Assembly: GCA_900404475.1 (NCBI GenBank) | Contig: OUQQ01000120.1 | Coordinates: 1-37,064 of the forward strand | DNA length: 37,064 bases | Reading direction: 5' to 3' | From: Spongospora subterranea | Lineage: Eukaryota; Endomyxa; Phytomyxea; Plasmodiophorida; Plasmodiophoridae | In this document: positions 1-9,966 of the stretch, piece by piece | Layout: every line of letters begins with the position of its first letter | Position numbering within the stretch: position 1 is the stretch's first letter | Notes under the pieces: model-generated | Told to the model about the DNA's origin: nothing | Databases searched by the model: none | What the model saw: only the letters and a program-made list of their open reading frames with translations | Translations under genes and position numbers: made by a program

Positions 1-19
1 TACAAAGCGTGATGCTCTC

Positions 20-610
20 TTGCATGGACGACGAAGGTGGAAACAGGTTCCGTATTCCACATTTAGGAAAAGGGAAGCTTGTCAATACTGGGCAACTTCC
101 TATATCAATTACCTGCCTACCAGAAGCAGTTACAAGGGCTGGAAATACAATTATGGATGCCAATCTTGCAAACTTGTTTTCTTCTCTTTCAATAAAGTGA
201 GAAGTGTTAATCTGGGCTGTTTGCTGGCTGACAGCAGAACCTGATATCAACTTGAGATAGGGAGAACAAACCTGATATAGATGCTGCCATCCCTATTGAT
301 CAGTTACTTTGAAACAGAAAATGAAACGGAGGTAGTACAGTATCATGGGAGTATTGTTCCGTGGCGAGGAATGGAAATTGATCGAAACTGTGCGCAGCCC
401 ATCTTTGGGTACACTGTGCAAGCATTCACGCAGCCATCCACGTGGGAACCCTCAAATTGGATTCATCAAGACTTCAAGTGTAATGGTGGGTCTACGACTC
501 AACATACTGCGAATATTGCACTTCAGGAGTCAATCTCTACATGTAATCATGCAGTGATAGTCAGCTGTCAAATCTTTCAAACGTAATTGCATCTACCATT
601 ACAATTCCGA
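20..610 (+). mobile_element. Probable integrase-end remnant of the copia element
   Basis: This stretch lies directly upstream of a clear copia reverse transcriptase and has no intact gene. In the frame starting at 20 the translation holds YWATSYINYLPTRSSYKG, which resembles the conserved copia integrase segment with pattern WA...NYL.NRLPTRSL.KG. It is followed by LGCLLADS, similar to the FGC(L/K)AYVH segment of that region. The frame stops at 242-244, and 281-586 is open in another frame without a match I recognise. I infer the 3' part of an integrase that has decayed. The order (integrase before RT before RNase H) fits Ty1/copia. No long terminal repeat was found on this side. Confidence 0.4.
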
Positions 611-618
611 TCACGTTA

Positions 619-2460
619 TTGGCCCAATGTTGGCGACAGGCGGCTAACAGGAAATGGAGTTTATTCATTCAAGACATTCAGATTTCTGCAAATGGGCATT
701 TACTGTTAAAGCAAATTCGTGTGGGTACATTGATGAGTTCAAAGCACGCTTGGTGGTCAAAGTATTTTCTCAACGGGCCAGGAATGGACTACAATGATAC
801 ATTTGCACCTGTTGCCCATAATGACAACAAAGGCTGATCATTGCGTTAGCTGTCAAGCATCGTTTGAAGCTGCGGCAAGCCGGTATTTTAAACGCGTTCT
901 TATGTGGTGACACCGATTTTGAAATCTACAAAGAAACAGCCCGAAGGGTACATCGACGAAGATCATCCTGAAGGTGCTTGTAGGCTTCAAAGTTGATGGC
1001 AAAATGCGGGCATTTTGGAAAGGACCCAAGTTATCGTCGAAGTCAAATTCGAATGGCTCTATGCAGTAAAAAATCTGATAATGGGTGATGTATCTGTTGT
1101 GCATTCGCAAAGACTCAGATTCTATGCTGATGCGTCCTTAAATCTAACGGAAGAGCTACGCGACCAGATTGCTCATGACGGTCAAGGATTTGTAGTAAAT
1201 CATTTACATGATTTGCGTTTGGATCCACTTTCGGTTGTCCTCAAATCTTGGTTTACTGGCAAGGTTTTGAGGATGCGGATGCAACGTGGGAGGCCCGCAG
1301 AGATAATATTGGCGGATGTTCCGACGTTGGCGAAACGATTCTTAGACTCACTCGCCAAGTTGGATGACGCTCCTTGCTTTACTTTGAAGAGGGGAATGTA
1401 GTCCCAAATGTGCTTGGCCCCTGACACCGCCAGCTACTTCGAGTCATTTTATGTTCTAAATAATATCACTTCTTCTTTTTTCTTCTGAGAAACTCAATAA
1501 GTATTTGTCGAATGATTTACATTTTTATTCGGGCTGAAGCTGATCCCTGCCTATACTATATCGTCAACGACGACTGCGTCATTCTGTTATCTTTGCACGT
1601 GGATAACAGGTACCTGATATCATGAGAAAGTTGGACATGAACTTTGGTGTTAAGTACCTAGGAGCTCCAGTTCAGCTAAGGATACGCCAGAATATGATAG
1701 AGAACTATGTGTTGCCTTGATCAAGAAATCTACATTGACGAGCTAACTGACTCGGTTTAAAATGGTGCACTGCAAGGACGTGACAACTCCTCACCAGCCC
1801 GGATGTTACCTTTGTGAAAGATATGTGCCCTGTTACTGATAGTGATAAGCATGATATGATGGACATTATATATGCAGAACTGGTTGGTGGACTTCAACTT
1901 TCTTTCGACAAGAACTCGCCCGGACATTGATTCCGTCGTATCACAACTGTGCCGCTTTATGCATAATCCGGGCATGCAACATTGGAAAGCTGCAAAGCGG
2001 GTCATGAGGTACTTGAGGGCACGAAATCGTGGGGCATTTGGGCAGGAGATCCGGATCAACGCCCAAGTACCAGTGGGTTTAGCTTCAAGATGTCCAATGG
2101 CCCAGTACCATGGAAAAGCCAAAGGCAACGCTCCACAGCATTATCTGCGTTGGAAGCGGAATATATGACACAATGTGCAACAGCCAGGCAAGCCGCTTGG
2201 ACACAACAGTTGCTATCTGAAATGTTGAATAAATCCGGATTAATCACGATATATGGCGATAACAAATCTGTGGCGCGTAGAACAGATGCAACAACAAATC
2301 ATATTCGAGTCCAGCATCACTTCACCAGGAACAAGATCGAAGATGAAACAAATCAGCTTAATATTGTCAAACAGAATGGATGATCGCAGATTATCTATCC
2401 AAACCTAGATTTACTGAGAAGTTTAACTGGTGGAGATCTGCCATCGGAAATGACAGATGC
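619..2460 (+). mobile_element. Degenerate Ty1/copia retrotransposon pol (RT and RNase H)
   Basis: Decayed pol region of a Ty1/copia LTR retrotransposon, readable only by switching frames. Recognisable blocks in order are: CKWAFTVKAN and EFKARLVVK near 685-765 (start of the reverse transcriptase), MDYNDTFAPVAHND near 783-828, LIIALAVKHRLKLRQAGILN near 835-895, and DPCLYYIVNDDCVILLSLHVD near 1540-1605 (the family usually has YVDD here; the last D is followed by N). Then come the TRPDIDSVVSQLCRFMHNPG block near 1912-1975 and the RNase H tail STALSALEAEYM...IYGDNKSV...IADYLSKP at 2130-2410. Stops and frameshifts near 777, 836, 1600 and 2383 make it non-functional. No LTR or target-site duplication was identified, so the element ends are unknown. 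Confidence 0.88.
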
Positions 2461-2660
2461 CAGTTCGAGGAAGTGGGTGGGAAAGACGACCAACCTGACA
2501 TCTATCGGTGGTTAACGTACACTGGACAGCTGACTAACCCCTTGTGGGCTTGCTTATGTTCGTTATTAATAAATTCTTGTTTGACAAAACGGAATCCAAA
2601 CTTCGATTATGTCAAAACTAGAACTCAAAGAATTCTTTTTTTTTATGATGAAGCTTAAAT

Positions 2661-3079
2661 TGAGTGAGGAACAAATCGTTGAATAGAATCAAAGGCTGCT
2701 TTAAGCATCCTGTAAATTTTGGGATATCAGGATACATAATGGCGGATACCGGTATTGCTTTGAATCAAAACAGCGGTGGCAGATTGAGCAAGTTTACGGG
2801 GGATTTTGGCATTGGTTGAACGACACCCCTTGAATGAAACTGCAAAACGCTCTTGAATCTTGATCAATTTTAACGCATTTTTTTGGGTCAGTCGTCCATT
2901 CTTCCTTGCTTCTCAGGGTGTACCCAGTCAGACCCAGAGTGCGACGGCACTAGCGCCAGTTGAAGGACTGGCGTGAGGAGGACACCGTCCAACTCCATGA
3001 CCGTCTCTCTCCGGACTCTTATACTGTGCACAAATTGGAGACATGGCCTCAGAGCTCATACCTCAACGGTAAAAGTCAG
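2661..3079. other. Non-coding gap after the copia remnant
   Basis: No gene, RNA or convincing LTR is visible between the end of the RNase H tail and the secreted-protein gene. The last 100 bases must contain the promoter and leader of the gene starting at 3080. Confidence 0.5.
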
Positions 3080-3502
3080 ATGAACATTTTCCAACGGTTG
3101 GCGAGGGTGGTTCTTGTGATTTGTCACGTCGTCCCAATCTGGTTCTCCCGTGCTGCTCTTCCAGTCAGAAATCAACAATTGCGTCTCGAGAAAATTAACG
3201 GTTCCGAAGAATTTGCCTTCCAAAACGTTGGGGGCGCGGGCATTGAGGCTTGTTGCGATCACGAGGAGCTTGCTCAGGTCGTAGCTCCCCCAGACGCATT
3301 CGCAATCGAAGACCTTCCTATTAGCACTTTGGTTCGCGAGTTGTCGTCAGACTCCGCGGGTTCCGACACCGCTGGTTATGATTCAGATTCAACGTCTGCA
3401 CCTCGCCAAGCTGCGACGCCCAACTCGATATCAGTAGATGATCAAAACGAACAAGAAGGTGGTGTCAGTTTCGAATGGTTGTTTGGCAATCTGAAGATGT
3501 GA
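3080..3502 (+). CDS. Small secreted orphan protein
   Basis: An open frame of 140 residues from the ATG at 3080. Residues 1-25 form a clear signal peptide: a short basic N-terminus, a hydrophobic core with VVLVICHVV, and a small-residue site before ALPVRN. The mature part is acidic and rich in Ser, Asp, Glu and Gln, with two adjacent cysteines (CC near residue 57) and a Ser/Asp-rich stretch around residues 90-110. It ends FEWLFGNLKM. The frame stays open upstream to 2960, but only with a TTG, so the internal ATG that opens the signal peptide is the better start. I recognise no family. It sits between a dead retrotransposon and a dead DNA transposon, a common setting for fast-evolving secreted proteins. 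Function is unknown and undetected introns are possible. Confidence 0.5.
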   Translation: MNIFQRLARVVLVICHVVPIWFSRAALPVRNQQLRLEKINGSEEFAFQNVGGAGIEACCDHEELAQVVAPPDAFAIEDLPISTLVRELSSDSAGSDTAGYDSDSTSAPRQAATPNSISVDDQNEQEGGVSFEWLFGNLKM

Positions 3503-4266
3503 AGTTGATGCATTAGGTTCTTTGGCGGATTTTGCAAATTCAGGTGCGTTTGTGTTTTCATCCAAACCTGTCGCAAGTAAAGCCCAGCAGTCGAAATCAT
3601 CTCAACGTAGCAGAATTCGTAAGAAATCGGTCCAACGACGAAATTAAAGTGATTCAAATCGTGTCGGATAATAAAATGATTGGTACAATGCCTGATTCAT
3701 CGCTAAACCCGCTCGCATAGTTGTAGTTAGGTCATTGATTGTCAGCCGGGCAACACGGTATCTACTATGACACGTGAATCGCCAAGCAAGCACGTTGAAC
3801 GAGTTGTCCAATTGTGTCACACGTGATGACTGATGGTGCCTTAAGTTAATATGCACTGTTTGGCGTGCCAACACGTCACAGGGAATGGTCAATGGGAGGG
3901 CGGTACCTGAGCACACTGACTTCGGTAGGTAACACAGTCAAATGGTACATCAACACACTTGTTTTGGGTTCTCAACACATCAAAGTAAGCAAACCACTCT
4001 GATTTAAGTATGCAACACGGTAGGATGGTGTACTTTAACTCACTTGTTGGATCGTCAACACACCCAATAACAATCAGGATTCCGAAATAAATATTCCTTA
4101 TTTATTGCTTCTGTGCCGTTTCGGCCACGGTCGTAATCGTGGCCGAATTGCTGGACTTACTGCAACTGCTTGAGGGGTTCTTCATTACCCATTGGTCGAA
4201 AACGATATTGAGGTGCCGGTATCCAAATCCATTGCTGCTACCTGGATGATAATGGACATTCGAAAG
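3503..4266. repeat. Intergenic DNA with scattered CAACACAC-type motifs
   Basis: No coding sequence is seen. The stretch 3900-4075 carries several copies of a CAACACA(C/T) motif (for example near 3952, 3973 and 4050), and CACGTG palindromes lie near 3772 and 3822. The complement of this motif (GTGTGTTG) recurs at 7545-7730 on the far side of the MULE transposase, so these may be remnants of sub-terminal repeats of that element. Confidence 0.3.
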
Positions 4267-6246
4267 TCATTTTCGCAGTTTGAATTGTTGGATTGCAACA
4301 TGGCAACGGTTTGTTGAGGCAGGTCCTGCGAGCCTGGGACGGCCCGGTCCAGCGACTGGATCACGGTTTCGGCGATTTATTTCCGGACCTGGGACGGCAA
4401 CACCACGGCCTCGAACAAGGCCATTCACATTTCGGTGAATGTGACCGCGGCGCCGCCGGTTTACTGGTATTGATCGGGGTTTACCAACCGTTCGACCGGT
4501 GGAGGAACTCCTTCCACATGCCGGCCAGTAACAAAGCATGCATGCATGCATAAAATGCACACAAATGCCAAATTCGAGAAAATATTGGCAATTACATTTG
4601 CGTGGATTAACTGAGACTAACCACCCATCAGGGTGACATGCCAAGGCGCTCCATTCGTAGAAATTTTTTGTTATCGGTAACTTTTTTTATTTCAGAGAAA
4701 TCCGCATTGTCGAGTCCATCCTCCTCATCCACCAATGGATGCTCGAACTGAGATACCAGCTTTTCTTTCATGTTTTCAACCAATCGGTAATGAAGTTGCT
4801 CCCCGGATCTTAGTTTGTTGAATCGCAAAATGATACGTTTCGATGCCACTGGTGATAGGTGAAACGTTCGATTATTTTCGGATTAACAGAGGCATAACTG
4901 CCTAAATTATTCCACAAGTTTTGGGATGACCAATCGACGTCTGCCCAATGCCTGCAATATAACAGTCAACTGCAGCCTGTCGAAAGACGATATGATACCT
5001 CCTTGATCCGAGCATTAAAACCTTCATTGGGGTTGTTGGTAGACGATCGTCCTGGTTCCGTATAATGTACAGCCCGTAGCGAGAACCTACCATGTAGCCA
5101 TTGGGCTTCAAATACTCTGCAAACCGCTGGACTGCAGGAGGACTCGTGGCGTTGCGCCAATGATACTGGACTTCTGAAAAAATCATGGGAAATGATTTCC
5201 CGTTCGGCCCAACGAACGCCATCGCAATGGTCCCAACACTGTGATTCTCGCCTCATCAGTTGAAATTACAACAAAGGGTGAAAATATGCATTTCTGAGCA
5301 GATGAAAAAGCGCATGAGATACTGTATGAACAATCTCTGAACATACTGCTTACGGTATCTCAGCTCCATCGGCATCGCCCACCATAAAGTCGGGGACGGA
5401 ATTAAAATCACATTTTTCAAGGATTATGTTTCGGAGTGATAACAGCACGTATTCACAGTCCCTCTGCTGTCCTGTGGAGCAACTGCTCATCGACAACAGG
5501 TGGAACTTTCCCGCGAAATCAGAATACCGGATATGACACCCTGTTTGTCTTGAACGTTGTGTCCATATGGCACAAGACATGAACGTCAGGGTCTGCTCTG
5601 ACTATTTCGATAAACTTGGTCAGAAAACCCTTATAAGTTAAGCCTGGAAATGCAGAGTCAATAGTGACTAAGTTCGATGAAGATGAAGCTCGACTGATGC
5701 GGAAAGGACGTTCGTCGGAACCGACACAAACAACGACGGCACCGTCACGCTCGTCAACGCCGAAAATAAAAGCATCATGAGGGTCCTGTTGTATGGCTTG
5801 AGTGTTGCAAGTTTCGTCAAAACTGCTTCCAGCGTGTTGATTTGCCCTTTGTCTCGCCTAACGCGCTTGGCAAAGCTTTGGTGCTGGAGCGTAGGATTGA
5901 TTATTTTCCGGTTCCCCAAAATCCGGTGTCCTGCGACATCGAGCAATATGTTTTTCTAGAATTTTCGGAGTACGGTGGGGTCTTCATCCAATAATTCTTT
6001 ACTCCTGTGCTTCATAAGACTATTTACCTGAGGATCATTCACCATTCAGCATTTACAGTACTCAGAGTCCGAACAACATTTTACAGTTTGTTTAGCTGGT
6101 GAGGGCAGGGCATCAGCCTCAAAGATGACGAGGTGTTTTCCTCGGATCAAAACTTCTGATGATCCATCAACAGTCCATGTATTGATGGCGTATCTAGCAC
6201 CACAAAACAGATTATGTTCTCCTTCAACCTCTGCGAAACACCGCAC
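4267..6246 (-). mobile_element. Broken Mutator-like (MULE) transposase
   Basis: Remains of a MULE-type DDE transposase on the minus strand. Going downstream (falling coordinates): an N-terminal region with two in-frame stops (6246-5668); VLCHMDTTFKTN near 5578-5545, which matches the first catalytic aspartate block (D-x-TFK); after a frameshift, DFAGKFHLLSMSS and then PDFMVGDADGAEI near 5390-5352, the second aspartate block; then STNNPNEGFNARIKEVSY near 5040-4987, typical of the C-terminal part. Last comes a SWIM zinc finger, CNCQYFLEFGICVHFMHAC near 4596-4540. At least two frameshifts and several stops separate these blocks, so the gene is dead. The 4500-4270 end is GC-rich and Arg/Gly/Pro-coding, possibly no longer transposase. 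Target-site duplications were not found. Confidence 0.82.
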
Positions 6247-6249
6247 GGA

Positions 6250-7047
6250 TGTGCATCTGGCGTAACGTTGCCTTATTTAATGGGGATCGATCGTTCGTGG
6301 ATCACCATTGTCTTTATGCAAGAAGCTGCACGACCGCTAACTGGGATCTAAACACTATGTGCGACGGTAACGTCGCTCGTATATGTTTCAACGTTACTGC
6401 CTCGTTGATATCAATTGCGAATGCGAGTCAATCATGATCTGCGACATCATCATCGAAATCGGGATCAAACCTTTCCTTACATTAAACTTCCAATAACAAC
6501 ATTATGCATATGTCTGGAGCCTGGAAGCGTCTTTCGAAAGTCAACTCCAATGAAATGAATTTTCACACCATAGATGGTTAATGTTCATCAAATGTTGAAC
6601 ATTAACAGATGGCGACTTGAATTGGCTTGGCCTGGAACTCTGCACAATGTCTAGAAGTGATTATTGCGGTTTGAGGCCCACTGGTCGTGAAAGGATCAGC
6701 TGACGACTTTTATTTATTGGATCGGTCTGAAACTTTGCACAAAGTCTGTGCATAATGTCTACATAATGTCTCAACGGATTGCCGAATCATAGCGGTGGCA
6801 TTGCCATGGATGTACGCAGGTTCGAACCGTTGGAACACTAACGTCGCCGGTTCGATTATGACGCATAACAACGGCAATGACGTTCGCACGTCATTAGTGT
6901 GTGGTTCGCATCCCAGCGCGCATCGTCGGCCGCCAGTCGTTTTCCAATTGTGGATTCTCCTCGGGGATCGGCGATTGTCTCTTGAGCATCGGGCGTATCT
7001 CCCTATCGACCGCATTGTATTATTCATCATCAATCTGGAGTCTGGAG
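6250..7047. other. Repeat-derived intergenic DNA upstream of the MULE
   Basis: No gene is supported. Open frames here are short and low in conserved features. The right part (from about 6795) has TTCGAAC- and TTCGATT-like words, but I could not fold any of them into a tRNA. It leads into the repeat cluster beginning near 7048. Confidence 0.4.
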
Positions 7048-7221
7048 TCACGAACCAGGAGCCCGCAAGGTTGAAATCGAACATGTTGGAGTCACAAGCC
7101 AGGAGCCCGCAAGGTTGGAATCGAACATGTTCGACCTGCCGTCGACGACGACAATTTCGGCAGCAGTTGGGATGACCCGATATATATCAACTGTGCCGAC
7201 GTCGATAACTGAGTTGGAATC
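7048..7221. repeat. Diverged copies of the 'AGGAGCCCGCAAGGTTG' repeat
   Basis: The word AGGAGCCCGCAAGGTTG occurs at about 7059 and 7102, each followed by (G)AATCGAACATGTT, and again at 7251 inside the left arm of the inverted repeat. The first two copies lie 43 bases apart. A GGCAGCAGTTGGGA word shared with the arms lies near 7159. These look like older, partial copies of the 84-bp unit described next. Confidence 0.7.
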
Positions 7222-7409
7222 GAACATGGTGGAGTCACGAGCCAGGAGCCAGGAGCCCGCAAGGTTGGAATTAAACATGTTAGACTCAATCGGCAGCAGT
7301 TGGGAATTCAATGTATATCGGGTATTCCCAACTGCTGCCGACTGAGTCTAACATGCTTGACTCCAACCTTGCGGGCTCCTGTCTCTGGCTCGTGACTCCA
7401 CCATGTTCA
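7222..7409. repeat. 84-bp inverted repeat (hairpin) with 19-bp loop
   Basis: The left arm (7222-7306, from GAACATGGTGGAGTCACGAG to GCAGCAGTTGGGAA) is an almost exact reverse complement of the right arm (7326-7409, from TTCCCAACTGCTGCCGAC to GACTCCACCATGTTC). Only a handful of mismatches and one short length difference near 7245 are seen. The loop is the AT-rich 7307-7325. The arms are near-identical, so the structure is recent or maintained. It has no open reading frame of note and may be a foldback or MITE-like element. Confidence 0.85.
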
Positions 7410-7545
7410 TTATTCAATATATATCGGGTATTCCCAACTGCTGCCGACTGAGTCTAACATGCTTGACTCCAACCTTGCGGGCTCCTGTCTCTGGCTCGTG
7501 ACTCCACCATGTTCATTATTCAATATATATCGGGTATTCCCAACT
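7313..7545. repeat. 106-bp tandem repeat, about 2.2 copies
   Basis: The word ATCGGGTATTCCCAACT occurs at 7317, 7423 and 7529, exactly 106 bases apart. The sequence between occurrences 1 and 2 matches that between 2 and 3 almost perfectly. Each unit contains one copy of the right arm of the neighbouring inverted repeat (7326-7409 and 7432-7515). The third copy breaks off at 7545, where the GTGTGTTG array begins. Confidence 0.88.
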
Positions 7546-7760
7546 AGTGTGTTGAAGACTCATTTAAAAAGGAGGTAATCCGAATGACGCGCGGTGTCAA
7601 TGGAAAATCTCCGAGTTCAAGAATACCATTCCTAGTGTGTTGTAGTGTGTCGGTTTTTGGTGTGTTGGAATCCCAAATCCAAATCCTTGTGTGTTGGAGC
7701 TGTTGGAGCCCCATTTCTAGTGTGTTTAGAATTTAGATCTATATTTGGTGTCAGTAGGCG
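7545..7760 (+). repeat. Degenerate GTGTGTTG interspersed array
   Basis: Five imperfect copies of (C)TAGTGTGTTG or GGTGTGTTGGA occur near 7546, 7632, 7656, 7687 and 7720, at irregular 25-90-base spacing. The complementary motif is found in 3900-4075 on the other side of the MULE transposase. No gene is present. The array ends about 90 bases before the start codon at 7846, so part of it may act as the leader or promoter of that gene. Confidence 0.45.
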
Positions 7761-7845
7761 GACCTTTTTCTTAACAGGGACAGTGGGTCATGCCCCCGAT
7801 GCCCCCGATGCCATGCGTCGCACCAGTTTTTTTCATTGAAGCCGT

Positions 7846-8786
7846 ATGGAGGTATTGTCGGTTCGGCTATTGATTGCTGTGGCGATGATCGCCTTCTCCG
7901 CTGTCGCGGCGCCTGCACTGGAGTCGAACCAGCTACCCGTTGAGGAACAACCTGATTCGAAACCGAGCCTTGGGCAGTGCCAGCATGATCAAGATTTGCC
8001 AAGTGGCACTGCCTTTAAAAGAGTTTTAAATCTAGTACGCTATTTCGAAAATCCCTGTACTATACAGGAAGCAGATCCTGAATCTCAAGCCACCAATACC
8101 GACCCTGTCGAAGGAAAACGCCAACCATTTTTGGGGCTGTCGATTCCTAAGATCAGTCGTCCGGAGAAGGGTTTCCGTCAAGATCGCCTATCGATATTTG
8201 GTGATATCATGAACAACGATAAAGGTACTAATTCCCCATTTTCAGGAATCCAGTCATGATGGTTGCTTTAGGGGTGCAGCCGAACGCTGAGAAACCCACA
8301 CATCAATTTGAGTTCAACGCGAAAGATACACGTCGATGTGGTCAATCTGAACTGTTTTCAACGTCTCGTAGAGGAAATCAAAAAAGATCTCCCGGAACGA
8401 AAACTCCATCGCGCCGAAAACAGACTGTTTGCTAGCCCCATTTATCAATACAAATCTGGGTGTCAGAGTGCAATAATGGAAAATGACTCAAGGGGACTTA
8501 AAATCACAGTTGGAGTATTTGGTTTTGATATGGTGTCGGACCCCTTGCTTGAGAGTCGAACCCCGTCAATCGCGATAGCAACAACACCTGTTAATTGCAG
8601 CAAGAAATTCAACAATTTTACATCGTGGGCGTTAACACGGTTGGAGCCTCCACATGGCATCGCTATGCAGAGATGACATTGGTCAATGTTGACTGGGGAT
8701 ATACTGGGACGATGGGCGACATTGGACAAACAATGAGCGATAGGTTCACGTTGACAGAAAAGAAATTAGGTCTTGAACCTCCATGA
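7846..8786 (+). CDS. Secreted orphan protein, multi-exon
   Basis: The ATG at 7846 opens a strong signal peptide, with hydrophobic core VRLLIAVAMIAFSAVAA and a likely cut before or at APALES. The first exon runs in frame to a stop at 8257-8259, so it must end earlier; the best donor is GTACTAA at 8225, just after NNDK. Downstream, a protein-like frame covers about 8310-8532 (ERKLHRAENRLFASPIYQ, then LKITVGVFGFDM). A 68-nt intron (8533-8600) joins it in phase 0 to the last exon, 8601-8786 (QEIQQFYIVGVNTVGASTW to GLEPP). The acceptor of the first intron is not settled; ATCTCGTAG at 8371 keeps the frame. I recognise no family. The stop lies only 26 bases from the stop of the convergent GTPase gene. 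Confidence 0.5.
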
Positions 8787-8812
8787 TTTTGGCCGCAAAT
8801 TTCATAAACGTT

Positions 8813-9521
8813 TTATGTTTGTATTGAGCGATGACCGATGTTATCGCTCGTTGTACCCGATCGAGGCGATATATGGATACGATTCCCTAATAAACTCCCC
8901 GGCAAGGGCATCGGATGCAATCGATCCTGTATACGGCCAATGACCGATTCGAACATCGTCGGGCGCATTCCGGAATGCGTTTCTACTAAGGTCATATTGT
9001 GCTCGTCAGCGAACTGCTTCATCGTCTCTGAACTAACACCATTCGCCCCTGCGGCTCCACGATTTCAACAAACGGAAAAACGGAAATGACGGCGCCGACA
9101 ACAAAAACCTGTTGGGAGATCGGATTTGTTTCCGACCAGAAAAAATGGGATTCCATTGGCTTTTCCGACGGAGCTGAGCCAGTCCTCGATGTGGAGCAAG
9201 GTCGTGCGATCGGTTCGATCAAAAACACAGACCTGACAAGATCATATTTCAGGATCAGTATCAGCGTAATTGAGCAGTATTGGAGCGTGGATTTACAATG
9301 GCGGCGCAAACCGAGCAATATCGGTGCAATTGACGCATGAATCTCGGGGCGCCAGGTATATCGATGTAGCGGACAACGGTGCCGTCTGGATATAATTTCG
9401 ACTCGACAGCTGCGAACATACGTTTGTTTTTGACTTCCACCTCCAGCTCGGCATTGATCAGTGCCGATTTCCCAACGTTCCCATCGCCAATTACTCCAAT
9501 CGTGAACGCGATTCCCTCCAT
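8813..9521 (-). CDS. Atypical Rab/Ras-like small GTPase
   Basis: Three exons, 9521-9297, 9232-9109 and 9048-8813, joined by 64- and 60-nt GT-AG introns with consistent phase, give a protein of 194 residues. The small-GTPase motifs are visible: P-loop GDGNVGKSA at residues 12-20, DxxG as DIPG at 54-57, VFDRTD near 78-83, the guanine-specificity motif NKSD at 110-113, and an ET(S) block as ETHSG at 139-143. The order and length fit the Rab/Ras superfamily. Oddities: no clear switch I threonine, the usual DTAGQE is DIPGAP (no catalytic Gln), and there is no C-terminal cysteine for prenylation. It resembles the non-prenylated Rab-like/IFT-type GTPases in these respects, but I cannot assign it to one. 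The frame is also open upstream to 9662, so a longer start is possible. Confidence 0.8.
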
Positions 9522-9966
9522 TTCGGTCACATGGAGAGAAAAATCTCGAGTACTCTCAACCCATTGAAAAATCGCAGATATTTCAAGTTTTCCCTCGAAG
9601 TAAGTCAAAATGGCCAAGTGCAAACCCTTTGATGTTTTGTGCAAGCATCTAGTGTATAGCAAACCTGATTTGCCCTATTGGCACAACGATTCTCAATTTA
9701 AAAAAAGGGCAAATAACTTGCACGACTTGGATGATTTTGTTCATCAACAATCTGTCGCTATTCGCAAGTTTCTAATTTAGAGCATCACCTAACCTCATTA
9801 GCTGAACAAAGCTCCGATAGGTTATCGCCGAAATCATAGCGTTAACCTTGGTCCACGATTTCAAAACAAAAAGGGATTAGATTGTCAACGGCCGGAAACA
9901 ACTTATCTACCTTTATTGCCATTTCTACAATAAATTCTATGACCCCGGGTTATTGATCAAACGCTT
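9522..9966. other. Spacer between CK2 and GTPase genes
   Basis: Holds the 3' end of the CK2 gene and the promoter and leader of the GTPase gene, both on the minus strand. No other feature was seen. Confidence 0.5.

Noticed and set aside
1015..1401. A 128-residue frame inside the copia region
   Set aside because: It crosses decayed RT sequence and has no match of its own; treated as part of the dead element.
6805..6870. tRNA-like TTCGAAC and TTCGATT words
   Set aside because: No paired T-stem, anticodon arm or acceptor stem could be drawn around them.
7048..7311. Minus-strand frames reading NLAGSW repeats
   Set aside because: They arise from the 84-bp repeat unit and change frame between copies.
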